From the NCBI RefSeq assembly GCF_002090135.1, contig NZ_BBRL01000004.1, positions 558,001 through 622,000 of the forward strand: a stretch of DNA of 64,000 bases, read 5' to 3'. Made by a program: the position numbers and the translations under genes. Under the pieces are notes generated by a model. The model saw nothing but the letters and a program-made list of their open reading frames with translations, was not told where the DNA came from and did no database searches. Positions 1 to 9,475 of the stretch are shown piece by piece. The stretch comes from Demequina sp. NBRC 110055. Lineage in GTDB: Bacteria > Actinomycetota > Actinomycetes > Actinomycetales > Demequinaceae. Each line of letters opens with the position of its first letter. Position 1 is the stretch's first letter.

Positions 1-1
1 G

Positions 2-646
2 GCGATCGTGCCGCCCGCCACCCAACGCGGCACCTCGGACGACGCGGAGCCTCCCGAGATCGAGGAACCGGTGGAGCCCGCGTGGTGGGTCGGCGTGGTC
101 CGCATCGTCGCGGTGAGCCTCCTGGGCCTCGCGGTGCTGCTCGCGCCGATCATCGCGATCGTGCTGTGGAAGGTCATCCGGCGGCGTCGCCGCCGTGGGC
201 GCGCGCCCACCGAGGCCGTGCACGGCGGCTGGGACGAATACCTCGACACCGCCGCGGAGGCGGGCCTCGCTGCTATGCCGCTCGCGACGCGTGCCGAGGT
301 CGCTGCCGCCTACTCGTCGCCGCACGCGGCGACGCTCGCCACGCTGACGGATCGCGCGACGTTCTCGGGCCGCGACGCCACGGCCGATGACGCCGCACGG
401 TTCTGGGACCTCGTCGACAGCGACCGCCAGTATTGGTTGGCATCGCGCGGGTGGTGGAAGAGGCAGAGTATGCGGCTGTCGCTACGCTCGCTATGGCGCT
501 CCTCGGCGAATGAGGCCGAGCGTGGCGGCGCGCCGACGCAGACGGACCGTCAGCACTGGCGCAGCGACCACACTGGGGCGACGGCGCGCCGCCGACGGCG
601 GTCGCGCACGGTCTCCTCGGGGGCCAGGAAGGACGGAACACGGTGA
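2..646 (+). CDS. C-terminal part of transglutaminase-like membrane protein (5' end outside window)
   Basis: The frame is open from the window edge, so this is most likely the 3' end of a longer gene; a GTG at position 8 is available but has no visible ribosome site. The visible part has one strong membrane segment (about residues 28-56) followed by an Arg-rich stop-transfer stretch, then a soluble tail with ATRAEVAAAY and DAARFWDLVDSD. That arrangement resembles the C-terminal end of actinobacterial TgpA/transglutaminase-domain proteins, which commonly precede FHA and PP2C genes; the catalytic domain itself is not in the window, so the name rests on this tail and on context. It overlaps the next gene by a GTGA stop-start junction, suggesting translational coupling. 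Confidence 0.6.
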   Translation, partial: AIVPPATQRGTSDDAEPPEIEEPVEPAWWVGVVRIVAVSLLGLAVLLAPIIAIVLWKVIRRRRRRGRAPTEAVHGGWDEYLDTAAEAGLAAMPLATRAEVAAAYSSPHAATLATLTDRATFSGRDATADDAARFWDLVDSDRQYWLASRGWWKRQSMRLSLRSLWRSSANEAERGGAPTQTDRQHWRSDHTGATARRRRRSRTVSSGARKDGTR

Positions 647-2516
647 CAGCAGTTGTCTGGTTGACGCTCGCGCCGATGGGTGTCGCGCTCGTGGTGGACC
701 TGGTGTGGATGGGACTCGCGCTCGGCGCGGTGCTGCGCAAGCTTGGCCAGTCGGGCGCTGTGGCGTTCGTGCCGGTGGTGCGCTGGATGGCGGCGGCCCA
801 GGCAGCACGCATGTCGCGGGTTGCCGTCGGCCTCGCGCGCGGTGTCGCGGCGCTGGGCCTCGTCGCGATGCTCGTGGGGCTGGCGTGGGTCCTCCAGGAG
901 GCCGATGCCGCACCTCCGGCCGCTCGCCTCACCCTGCTCGTCGGCGCGGTCGCGTACGGCGTGGGCACCCTCGTGGGCTGGATCCTGTGGATCTACGGTT
1001 CGGGGACCATTCAGTTGCGGTTGCGCGCTCCTTCGGGACTGAGTTGGGTGGCGGCGCTCGTGCCGCACATCTGGGCCTCCATCCTGGGTTGGGGGCGCTA
1101 CTCGATGGCGGGCCGCACCGACGAGGCGGCGCGGCGTGCCTCCGACGCGTCGACGGGACCCATCCGGTCCTCCGCCGTCGCGGCTTCCTCCTTCGCCTTG
1201 CGTGCCGATGACGAGCGCGCGTCCGGCAACCCCGATGCCGCCCGCACCCCCGCACCCCCGCGCGTCGCCAGCCCCTTGTCGCCGTATGCGCCGCCGGTCG
1301 CCGCGTCGGCCGCCGCGCCCGAGGTCGGGGCCGAGGACGCGAACTCCGAGCCGGGCGTCGACGCCCTGCCCCCGGGCTGGGCTGCGGTCTCGCCGAGCGC
1401 GGCGAGTGCGCCCGCCACCGACGACTCGACTCCCGTCGTGTCCGCCCCGAACAAGGCGTGGACCGTGGCGGCCGCCTCAGCAGATAATGAGGCGGCGCCC
1501 GACAGGCCCACCCGAGTGTCGCCCTTCGCCTCCCTCGCTCCGAAGGAGCCCCCAGCGGACATGCGGGCGCTCTCGGCGCCCTCGGCGGACGACGTGCCGA
1601 CGCTGTCGGCTCCCACGCTCGACGCGGCATCAGCTGCGATCCCGGTGGTCGAGGCGACCGCGTCGAGCGCCGCGTCCTCGCCCAGCCTGGCATCGGCCCC
1701 GAGCGCCCCGTCTCCCGCTTCGTCGAGCCCTCCGGCGACCGAGCCCACTCCCGCGGCACCGACCCCGGTCGAAGCCGCCACGGACACGCTCGCGATCTCC
1801 CCGTATCTGACGTCTGCGGCGGAGCCGGTGGCCGAGCCCGAGCTCGAGCCCGAGCCCGCGGCGGATCCCGTTCCTCAGCCACTGCCCGAGCGCGAGCCCG
1901 CCCCCATCGTCGAGGTGCCCGTCGCGCCCGCCGTGTCGCCGTACCTCGCCCCCGCGCCGACGGGCGAGGCTGAGCCCGACTGGCTCGTCGAGGCGCGCCG
2001 CCAGGCCCAACAGCAGACCTCGGCGCCGTCGGTCCCCACCCCCGAGCCCGAGGCCGAGACGGCCGCGGTGCCGAGCCTGCTTCCCCCCATCCCCGCGCCC
2101 GCCGCGACGCAGGGCGAGCCGGACGGGGAGGGGGCCACGGCATCGGCCACAGACGAGGACGACGCCGATGACCGGACGGTGCTCGCCGCGCGCAGGCGTG
2201 TGACCTGGAGCCTGACGGTGGGCACGGACCGCTATGAGCTGCCGGACAGGCCCATCGTGATTGGCCGTGCCACGCCCGGTGGGGGAGCCGACCGCATCGG
2301 CATCGTCGACCCCACTCGGACCATCTCGAAGGTGCATGCCCGCCTTGAGCCGCGCGCGGACCGCTGGTACGTCACTGACATGGGGTCGACCAACGGCACT
2401 GTCGTGCGCGACGCAGGTGGCGTCGAGGTCGAGGCCGGTACGGCCGAGGCCATCGAGGTGACCGGGACGCTGCTCTTGGGTGATCTCGAAGTGAATCTGA
2501 CGCGCGAGGGGGACGC

Positions 2517-2520
<4 letters not shown>
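643..2520 (+). CDS. FHA-domain membrane protein with long Ala/Pro-rich linker
   Basis: A 625-residue protein. Residues 1-160 hold several hydrophobic segments forming a small membrane domain. Residues about 160-510 are a low-complexity Ala/Pro/Ser/Glu linker with repeated SPY and PEPE-type blocks. The C-terminal 110 residues form a forkhead-associated domain with the expected phosphothreonine-binding signatures: IGR near the start, SKVHARLEP, and DMGSTNGT. FHA domains bind phosphothreonine peptides, so the protein probably reads Ser/Thr kinase signalling at the membrane. The GTG start overlaps the preceding stop (GTGA), and the gene ends in an ATGA overlap with the PP2C phosphatase gene, so reader and eraser of phosphothreonine are co-translated. 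No Ser/Thr kinase gene is in the window. Confidence 0.88.
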
Positions 2521-3328
<808 letters not shown>

Positions 3329-3332
<4 letters not shown>

Positions 3333-3931
3333 ACGCGGTGCGGGGGGATGACGGAGAGGACGACGCGACGCGGCTGAGTTCGCGTCGGATCGCTGACGAC
3401 GACGTAACACGGTTGGCGTTGCGGCGTTCGGCGGTCGATTCCACTGTCACTGGGGCTGATGATTGCGCCGACGATGCCACGCGCGTCGCCTCACGCCGCA
3501 CGCCCGCGGCGACAGAGCTGACCGACCGCTCCGTCGACGCCCCTGCGCTCGACGATCCTGCGTCGGGCGGTTCGTCCAGCGTCGATGACACGACCCGCAC
3601 CGCGGTGCCCAGCCGCAGCGGCCGAAGAAGCGCGCCCCTTCCCCCAGGCGTGCCGCTCGGCGATGCACCCGCCGAGGGCGTCTTCAGCGACGGGCGTGAG
3701 TCCTACGCGCCTCGTCGCCTTCCTCAGCAGGCTTCCGTGCGGGAGCCGACCCCAGCATCGGCCGCCCGTAGCGAGGCCGACGTGAAGCTGCTGACCACGC
3801 AGGAGATCGCTGCGCGCCGCGCACGCGAGCGCCGTCGTCGCGTGCTCATCGGCGCCGCGATCGCGGCTGGGATTGCGGCGGCGCTGACCGCGGTCGTCAT
3901 CGTCGCCATCACACTTCTCGGACCCCCGTGA
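3329..3931 (+). CDS. Hypothetical membrane protein with C-terminal TM segment
   Basis: A 200-residue protein of no family I recognise. The N-terminal 150 residues are hydrophilic with repeated DDATR/DDVTRLA-type units (for example DDATRLSSRR, DDVTRLALRR, DDATRVASRR), a possible degenerate short repeat. A basic stretch RRARERRRRV precedes one transmembrane helix that ends at the C-terminus, so the protein is probably tail-anchored with its bulk in the cytoplasm. The threonines in the DDATR repeats could be kinase targets for the FHA protein encoded upstream; that is speculation. It is coupled to the PP2C gene by an ATGA overlap. Confidence 0.7.
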
Positions 3932-3994
3932 TCCACCCACACCACCGAGCTGTCGCGGCACGCCGCGGCTCGGACCGGCGCGTGAGGAGGGGCC

Positions 3995-4093
3995 ATGAGG
4001 CTCCGCGCGACGCTTGAGCGCCCGTCGGGAGCGGTGGAAGATATTCAGGTGATGACTGAAGCGGGCGCAACGCGCTCGCCGTTACGACAGTGA
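3995..4093 (+). pseudogene. 32-codon remnant, probable 5' end of a lost FtsK/EccC-type gene
   Basis: A strong ribosome site (GAGGAGGGG, 3984-3992) precedes an ATG opening a 32-codon frame that begins MRLRATLERPSGAVEDIQV and ends in a TGA lying inside the convergent gene's tail. From general knowledge, actinobacterial FHA-PP2C clusters are often followed by a large FtsK/SpoIIIE (EccC/EssC-like) ATPase whose N-terminus reads in this style. The likeliest reading is that almost the whole gene was deleted, leaving start and ribosome site behind. The homology is from memory and is not checked. Confidence 0.4.
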
Positions 4094-4840
4094 GAAGAAG
4101 ACCGTACGGGACTGAAGGTCGTCCCACACCTCGAGCGTGAGAGGGGTGGCCTGCTCGTCCTCGGTGGCGTAACCCTGCCACACGAGTGCCGTGGTGCCCG
4201 TCGCAACCTCGGCGCCGCGGTACCACTGCGCGATGGGGTAGTCGTCGCTGAGTAAGGTCGGCACCTGGACGGTCGTGCTGAGGCCCTGGCGACAGGGGTC
4301 GTACCACTCTGTCATGGGCTCGTCGCCTTCGGTGTCGAGCCACATGCCCTGAATGCGCGGTGGCAGCGATTCGGCGTCATTATTGACGGCGGTCACAGCG
4401 CCCACGACGTACCAACAGACTCCGGGTGCCCCATCCCATTCGACGGGCTCGGAGAATACCGAGGTGAACGTGACGTCCCACTCGGTGACGCTCCCATCGT
4501 CGGCACGTTCTCCTAACCGGAGGGTCGCGCCGAGCGGGACGGGTTCCTCTTCGGTGCCTGGCGGCCATGCGCTGGGGGTGAGCCAGCCGGTGGCGACGAT
4601 GGCGGCGGCGGCGACGGCCGCGGCACCGGCGAGTAAGGACATGGGGGTGCGCCACCGCACGGCGAGCGCGGTCGCTGCCAACGCGCACGCGGCTCCGGCG
4701 AGGCTCTACGCGAGCGACGCCGTGCCGGCGAGCGACGCGGCGGCGGCGCCGACGGCGATGACGATGGCAGCGATAGCGGCGATGTTACCCACTCGAGTGG
4801 CGCGGGTTGACGGGGAGGTCTCACCAACGGTCGCGCTCAT
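4082..4840 (-). pseudogene. Membrane protein gene interrupted by an in-frame amber codon
   Basis: From ATG at 4840 the frame encodes 44 residues with one membrane segment (NIAAIAAIVIAVGAAAASLA), then a TAG at 4708-4706, then continues in the same frame for about 208 more codons with a second membrane segment (LLAGAAAVAAAAIVA) and an extracytoplasmic domain with two cysteines, ending TAA. Joining both parts gives a plausible 252-residue protein with two N-terminal helices. The 3' part could be translated on its own from TTG 4681 or ATG 4642, but neither has a good ribosome site. I do not recognise the soluble domain. It may be a pseudogene, a sequencing error or a readthrough codon. Confidence 0.55.
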
Positions 4841-4949
4841 GCAGTGACCCTATCGACGGGTGAGTGTGGTCCGGGCCTGCCGCTCTTCGAGGCGATCGTC
4901 GCGCGCGCCAGAATCGTGACCGAAACACGTGTCGCGTAGTTTGGGGGGC

Positions 4950-6176
4950 GTGAGCACCGCCGAGACCCCTGCCCTGCGTTCGCCCCTGCACGAGGAGCAC
5001 GTCTCGCTCGGCGCAACGATGACAGAGTTTGCCGGGTGGGACATGCCGTTGCGCTACTCGGGCGATGTCGCAGAGCACACCGCGGTGCGGACGGCCGCGG
5101 GGCTGTACGACCTGTCCCACATGGGCGAACTCATGGTGACCGGCCCCGACGCCGCGGCCGCCTTGGACTACGCGCTCGTGGGGCACATGAGCCGCATGCG
5201 GCTGTGGGCGGCGAAGTACACGATGATGTGCGACGCGAACGGCGGGATCGTCGACGACCTGGTGGTGTACCGGCGCGATTGGGACCACTTCATGGTGGTC
5301 GCGAACGCGTCGAACCGGATCGAGGTCGCGCGGGAGCTCGCGGCGCGCTTCGATGCCGGAGGGTTCGACGCCGCGGTGTCCGACGAGACGGCCGCGCTCG
5401 CGCTCATCGCGGTGCAGGGCCCTGCGGCGGCGGCGATCGTGGGCTCCCTGTGCGCCGCGGGCGAGGCGGAACCGGCCGGCCTGAAGTACTACTCGGCGGC
5501 AAACCTCCTGCTCGAGGGCGGCCACCACGCGTTCGTGGCCCGCACCGGATATACAGGCGAGGATGGCTTCGAGCTTTTTGTGGGCGCGGATGTGGCCGCC
5601 GACGTGTGGCGCTCAGCACTCGCGGCCGGCGCCTCGCACGGCCTGATTCCCTGTGGTCTGGCCTCGCGCGACTCGCTCCGCCTGGAGGCGGGCATGCCGC
5701 TCTACGGGCACGAGCTTTCTGCCGATACGACCCCCTTCGATGCCGGACTGGGGCGTGTGGTGGCCTTCGAAGGCCCCGCCGTCGTGCTGTCCTCGTCGCA
5801 GCCGGGCGCTGCGGCGCCGGGCGCGGGTCTCAGTGACCAGGTGGACCCGCGGGCTGTCTCTGTCGAACGAGGCGCGTTTGTGGGCCGCGAGGCACTGGCG
5901 CGGGTGGCGGACCAGGCGCCGGGCAAGGTGCTGGTGGGACTGGTGGGTGACGGGCGCCGCTCGCCCCGCGCAGGCTATGCGGTCACCGACGAGGACGGTC
6001 GCCAGGTGGGCATCGTCACCTCCGGTATTCCGTCGCCGACGCTGGGCCAGCCCATCGCGATGGCCTACGTGCCACCCACCCTTGCCGAGGTAGGAACCGA
6101 GGTGGGCATCGACGTGCGCGGCCGCCGCGAGCCGATGCGCGTGGTGGCGTTACCGTTCTACAAGCGGCAGGCTTGA
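4950..6176 (+). CDS. gcvT: Aminomethyltransferase, glycine cleavage T protein
   Basis: A 408-residue T protein that transfers the aminomethyl carbon from lipoylated H protein to tetrahydrofolate, giving 5,10-methylene-THF and ammonia. Family landmarks are FAGWDMPLRY, LYDLSHMGEL, CDANGGIVDDL, VQGP, RTGYTGEDGFEL and RLEAGMPLYGHEL, followed by the C-terminal barrel domain. The GTG start was chosen because GGGGGG sits just upstream and the protein starts at the usual point before LHEEHV. An Ala/Ser/Gly-rich insertion of about 30 residues (near 273-305) interrupts the segment between GLGRVVAFEG and FVGREAL. gcvH follows 73 bases later; no gcvP is present in the window. Confidence 0.95.
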   Translation: MSTAETPALRSPLHEEHVSLGATMTEFAGWDMPLRYSGDVAEHTAVRTAAGLYDLSHMGELMVTGPDAAAALDYALVGHMSRMRLWAAKYTMMCDANGGIVDDLVVYRRDWDHFMVVANASNRIEVARELAARFDAGGFDAAVSDETAALALIAVQGPAAAAIVGSLCAAGEAEPAGLKYYSAANLLLEGGHHAFVARTGYTGEDGFELFVGADVAADVWRSALAAGASHGLIPCGLASRDSLRLEAGMPLYGHELSADTTPFDAGLGRVVAFEGPAVVLSSSQPGAAAPGAGLSDQVDPRAVSVERGAFVGREALARVADQAPGKVLVGLVGDGRRSPRAGYAVTDEDGRQVGIVTSGIPSPTLGQPIAMAYVPPTLAEVGTEVGIDVRGRREPMRVVALPFYKRQA

Positions 6177-6249
6177 GCCGTGGGCTTCGCGCCGCGGGGC
6201 CACATGACAGTGACAGCGACGGCGGGTGCCGTGGGAGAGGTGGGACATC

Positions 6250-6633
6250 GTGGCGGAGATTCCTGACGGACTGCTCTACTCCGAGGAGCATGAGTGGGTG
6301 CGCGGCGACGTGTCGCCCGGCGCGACCGTGACGGTGGGCATCACCGAGTACGCGGCCGAGGCACTCGGCGACGTCGTGTACGTCGAGCCGCCGAGCGTGG
6401 GCGACGAGGTCCGCGCGGGTGATGTGTGCGGCGAGCTCGAGTCGACCAAGGCCGTGAGCGAGCTGTACTCGCCCGTCACCGGTACGGTGACCGAGGTCAA
6501 CGGTCAACTCGAGAACGCTCCCGACATGGTCAACAGCGACGCCTACGGTGACGGCTGGATCTTCAAGGTCGAACTCTCGGAGGGGAACGAGGACCTCCTC
6601 GACGCCGACGCGTACGGCGAGAAGACCGAGTAG
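6250..6633 (+). CDS. gcvH: Glycine cleavage system H protein
   Basis: A 127-residue lipoyl carrier. The lipoylation site is the lysine in ELESTKAVSEL, flanked by the usual GDVCGE and SPVTGTVTEVN, and the N-terminal YSEEHEWV motif is typical. H protein shuttles the aminomethyl group between P, T and L proteins. The GTG at 6250 was preferred over the in-frame GTG at 6226 because AGGTGGG lies 5-11 bases upstream and gives the standard family length. It follows gcvT on the same strand and is followed after three bases by the NUDIX gene, so the three are probably co-transcribed. Confidence 0.95.
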   Translation: MAEIPDGLLYSEEHEWVRGDVSPGATVTVGITEYAAEALGDVVYVEPPSVGDEVRAGDVCGELESTKAVSELYSPVTGTVTEVNGQLENAPDMVNSDAYGDGWIFKVELSEGNEDLLDADAYGEKTE

Positions 6634-6636
6634 CCC

Positions 6637-7149
6637 GTGGGGATCCGCACCCGTCTGGTCGTCGCCGCGGCGATCACCGACGACCTCGAGACACCGCGCA
6701 CCCTCCTTGCGGCTCGGCGCACCGCCCCGAGCGCGCTCGCGGGTCTGTGGGAGTTCCCGGGCGGCAAGGTCGAGCACGGCGAGACCGCCGAGCAGGCGCT
6801 CAGGCGTGAGCTGCGCGAGGAGCTGGGCGTGGAGGTCGATCTGGGCGACGAGATCCTCGGCCCGGACGAGGCGCACGGCGTCGAGACCATGTGCGGCAGC
6901 GACCCGGTGTGGATGTTGCGTCCGGGTGACGCCGATGTGGAGCGGCTGGTGCTCAGGGTGTGGTGGGCGACGCTCCGGCCCGGTGCGGACGGCGCCAAGG
7001 TGGAGCCGCGTCCGCTCGAGGACCACGATCTGCTCCGGATTCTGGAGCCGGGCGGCTGGCGTGACGTGGCGTGGCTTCCGGCCGACAAGCGGATCGTCGA
7101 CGCACTGCTGGAGGACGCGACCGCGCGGCACCGTCGGGCCTACTGCTAG
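6637..7149 (+). CDS. NUDIX hydrolase, MutT-like (deoxy)nucleoside triphosphate pyrophosphohydrolase
   Basis: A 170-residue protein. The complete Nudix box is visible: GGKVEHGETAEQALRRELREELGV, matching Gx5Ex7REUxEExGU, preceded by GLWEFPGGK as in MutT/oxidised-nucleotide hydrolases. The catalytic Glu cluster RELREE binds Mg. The C-terminal part carries LRVWWATL and LPADKRIVDALL, as in MutT proteins that clean the dNTP pool. The GTG start lies three bases after gcvH, so it is likely read from the same message, although the functional link to glycine cleavage is unclear. Substrate (8-oxo-dGTP or another damaged nucleotide) cannot be read from the sequence. Confidence 0.88.
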   Translation: MGIRTRLVVAAAITDDLETPRTLLAARRTAPSALAGLWEFPGGKVEHGETAEQALRRELREELGVEVDLGDEILGPDEAHGVETMCGSDPVWMLRPGDADVERLVLRVWWATLRPGADGAKVEPRPLEDHDLLRILEPGGWRDVAWLPADKRIVDALLEDATARHRRAYC

Positions 7150-7230
7150 TCACGCGCTGTCGATAGCGCGCGCTGTCGTCCGCACGCTCTCCATCCGCGC
7201 CGCTTCGCTCACCGCTCGCCCCGCCCGCTG

Positions 7231-8706
7231 TCACGCGGACGGGCAGAGTTCTCGAGGCGGTCCGGTGTCGACGTCGACAGCGAGTTCCGCTGCGCCCTCG
7301 ATCTCGAGGGCGGCTCTGCCTCCGAGACGCGGCGTCCGGGTGGGGTCGACGGACGCGGGCGGGATCATCCACACCTTGTCTCCGCGCACCTCGACGTCCC
7401 AGCCCCCGTGGTGGACCCGATGGTGACATCCCGTGCACAACAACACGCCATTGGAGATGTCTGTCGGGCCGCTATCGCGCATCCACCACCGGATGTGGTG
7501 GGCCTCGCAGTGACTCGCGGGAGCATGACAGCACGCGCAGCCCCCGTCACGTTCCGCGAGTGCGGTGCGCTGGGCCTCCGTGAACAGCCGGTGCTTGCGT
7601 CCCACGTCGAGCGGTAGTGACTCGCCGCCGAAGGTGACAGGCACCACGGCGGCGTCGACGGCCATCGTGCGCAGCGTCTCGATAGAGATGGGCTGATCGA
7701 GCGCATCGCACTCACCCACGCCGACACCGGCCTCGAGGTCCTTCAGGTCTGCGCGAAGCACGACCTTCGTCTTGACGCCGGAGGTGGGCCGCTCGCAGTC
7801 GAGGCCGTGCCACGCGAGACCGGCGAGGACGTCGGCGCGGATCTGCCCCGGGAGGCGCTCCTCGGGCATCCCCTCGCGTGCCGAGCGGTAAACGGCACGC
7901 ACCTGTGCGTCGATCCACGTCTTGATGGGAGCGGCCGTAGCGGGGTCGAGCTTGGCGTACATCTGCGTCATGCCGTCGGAACCGGTGGTGAAGTACAACG
8001 TGCGCGCGTCCACCTGACGCTTTTCCCGCTCCGCCAGGTCGCCGGGATTGCGCAGTGCCGCAAGCTGCGCGGCAGACCTGCGTAGTTCGCCGAGCTGCAG
8101 CGTGCGCGCCTTGTCGACGAGCTGGGCCTCAAAGCGAAGATCCGCGGTGATCAACTCGTCGAGCGTGCGCCGCACCACCATGGCGGCCTCGGTGCCGATC
8201 TCGCACGCGGCTATCGCCGCGGCGAGGATCGGATAGACCCGGTCGGCGGGGTCGTCCGGCGGGGTCCCCGCATCACTGCCGGGCACGCCGAGAGGCAGTT
8301 CTCCGTCGGGCGCCTCCGGTTCGGACGGCCCACCCTGGCCGGCCGCTTCCCGCTGGCGTTGTTCTTCTTCGCGGCGCTTCTGTTCCTCCGCGCGTCGCAC
8401 CACATCGCCTGCGCCCGCGAGCCTGTTGGCCTCCTGCGGGCTGGTTCCGAGGTCCCGTGCCCACAGGCGTCCGGGCGAGGTGAAGCCTTCGCTTTTCGCG
8501 AGGCCGTCGCTCCCCAGCGACGGGTCGGACCTCCGGCTAACCTCTGCGCCGATCGCCGCCAAGGAGGTGTCGAATCCGCGCTTGGCCCTGCCCGCAATCT
8601 CCCTCAGCTGTGCGAACTCGCTCGGCGTGAGGTCACCGAGTTCCCGGCCGGCGAACGCGTGCAACGCGTCTGCCTCGCGGTCGAAAGCCTCGGTGGAGAA
8701 CCTCAT
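7231..8706 (-). CDS. DUF222 / HNH endonuclease-domain protein (13E12-repeat family)
   Basis: A 491-residue protein. The N-terminal two-thirds is a DUF222-type region; it includes a Glu/Gln-rich coiled segment (EEQKRREEEQRQREA) and a Pro/Gly-rich linker. The C-terminal HNH nuclease fold has a CCHAPAS knuckle, CEAHHIRWW as the catalytic His motif, DISNGVLLCTGCHHRVHH with the second Cys pair and final His. Such proteins are multicopy in actinobacteria and behave like mobile or repeated genes, but no inverted repeats or target duplications are visible here. The activity is unproven for the family. It faces the NUDIX gene (convergent) and reads in the same direction as the glycosylase gene upstream. 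Confidence 0.9.
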   Translation of the reverse strand: MRFSTEAFDREADALHAFAGRELGDLTPSEFAQLREIAGRAKRGFDTSLAAIGAEVSRRSDPSLGSDGLAKSEGFTSPGRLWARDLGTSPQEANRLAGAGDVVRRAEEQKRREEEQRQREAAGQGGPSEPEAPDGELPLGVPGSDAGTPPDDPADRVYPILAAAIAACEIGTEAAMVVRRTLDELITADLRFEAQLVDKARTLQLGELRRSAAQLAALRNPGDLAEREKRQVDARTLYFTTGSDGMTQMYAKLDPATAAPIKTWIDAQVRAVYRSAREGMPEERLPGQIRADVLAGLAWHGLDCERPTSGVKTKVVLRADLKDLEAGVGVGECDALDQPISIETLRTMAVDAAVVPVTFGGESLPLDVGRKHRLFTEAQRTALAERDGGCACCHAPASHCEAHHIRWWMRDSGPTDISNGVLLCTGCHHRVHHGGWDVEVRGDKVWMIPPASVDPTRTPRLGGRAALEIEGAAELAVDVDTGPPRELCPSA

Positions 8707-8749
8707 GAGTCCATCAGATCAGAGGGGTGTGACATTGCGGACATTCCGG

Positions 8750-9319
8750 TCACCGCTTCGCCGCGACGCACCCGGCAATATGGTCATCTACCAGCCCGCA
8801 CGCCTGCATCGCGGCGTACATGGTGGTGGGACCGACGAACACGAATCCACGCCTCTTGAGCTCCTTGGCGAGCGCTACGGACTCGGGCGTCGAGGCCGGC
8901 ACGTCGGCCCACGTCGCGGGCGCCGCCGCCCGCGGCTGCGGAGCGAACGACCAGAACAGGTCATCGAGCGTCTCGCCGGCGTCGTGAAGCCCCACCACCG
9001 CTCGCGCATTCGTGATCGCGGATTCGATCTTGCGGCGGTTGCGCACGATCCCCGGATCGCCCATCAGCCGCTCCACCTCCGCCTCGCCGAACGCAGCGAC
9101 CGCCGACGGCTCAAACCGCGCAAACGCCTCCCGGTACCCCTCGCGCTTACGCAGAATGGTGACCCAGGACAGCCCCGACTGCGCGCCCTCCAGCACAATG
9201 CGCTCCAGCAGTGCGGCCTCGCCATGCACCGGGACGCCCCACTCGTCGTCGTGGTACGCCTCATACAGCGGGTCTCCGTTGCCAAAGCAACGGACCAGGT
9301 CGTTCGGTTCCGTGATCAT
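8750..9319 (-). CDS. tag: DNA-3-methyladenine glycosylase I
   Basis: A 189-residue base-excision repair glycosylase that removes 3-methyladenine from alkylated DNA. The N-terminal RCFGNGDPLYEAYHDDEWGVP and QSGLSWVTILRKREGYR are characteristic, and the zinc ligands of the family are conserved: Cys in RCFG, His in AYHDDEW, and His/Cys in DDHIAGCVA near the C-terminus. The ATG at 9319 (MITEPNDL) was chosen because it matches the family length and has GGTGGG upstream; the open frame extends further only because of high GC. It is divergent from metF across about 155 bases. Confidence 0.95.
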   Translation of the reverse strand: MITEPNDLVRCFGNGDPLYEAYHDDEWGVPVHGEAALLERIVLEGAQSGLSWVTILRKREGYREAFARFEPSAVAAFGEAEVERLMGDPGIVRNRRKIESAITNARAVVGLHDAGETLDDLFWSFAPQPRAAAPATWADVPASTPESVALAKELKRRGFVFVGPTTMYAAMQACGLVDDHIAGCVAAKR

Positions 9320-9475
9320 GCCCACCAGTGTGCCGCGTGGGTACGACGGCCGGCCGGGGCGTCTGCGAGAAGGGAAGATCCGCCCGCCGCTCGAGGGGTT
9401 GGGGACGACGGACGCCCGCACACCAGGGACCATAGGTATGGCGCACCCTCGCCACCCGGGACTACGGTGCGAGCC

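Noticed and set aside
4841..4949. Possible glycine riboswitch before gcvT
   Set aside because: The conserved GGGAGAG and CCGAAGG-type cores are not present and the region is too short for a tandem riboswitch.
8426..9475. Long open frame running into metF from 1 kb upstream
   Set aside because: It is antisense to the HNH and tag genes and low in family-like sequence; metF has a clear natural ATG at 9476. High GC makes stop codons rare in shadow frames.
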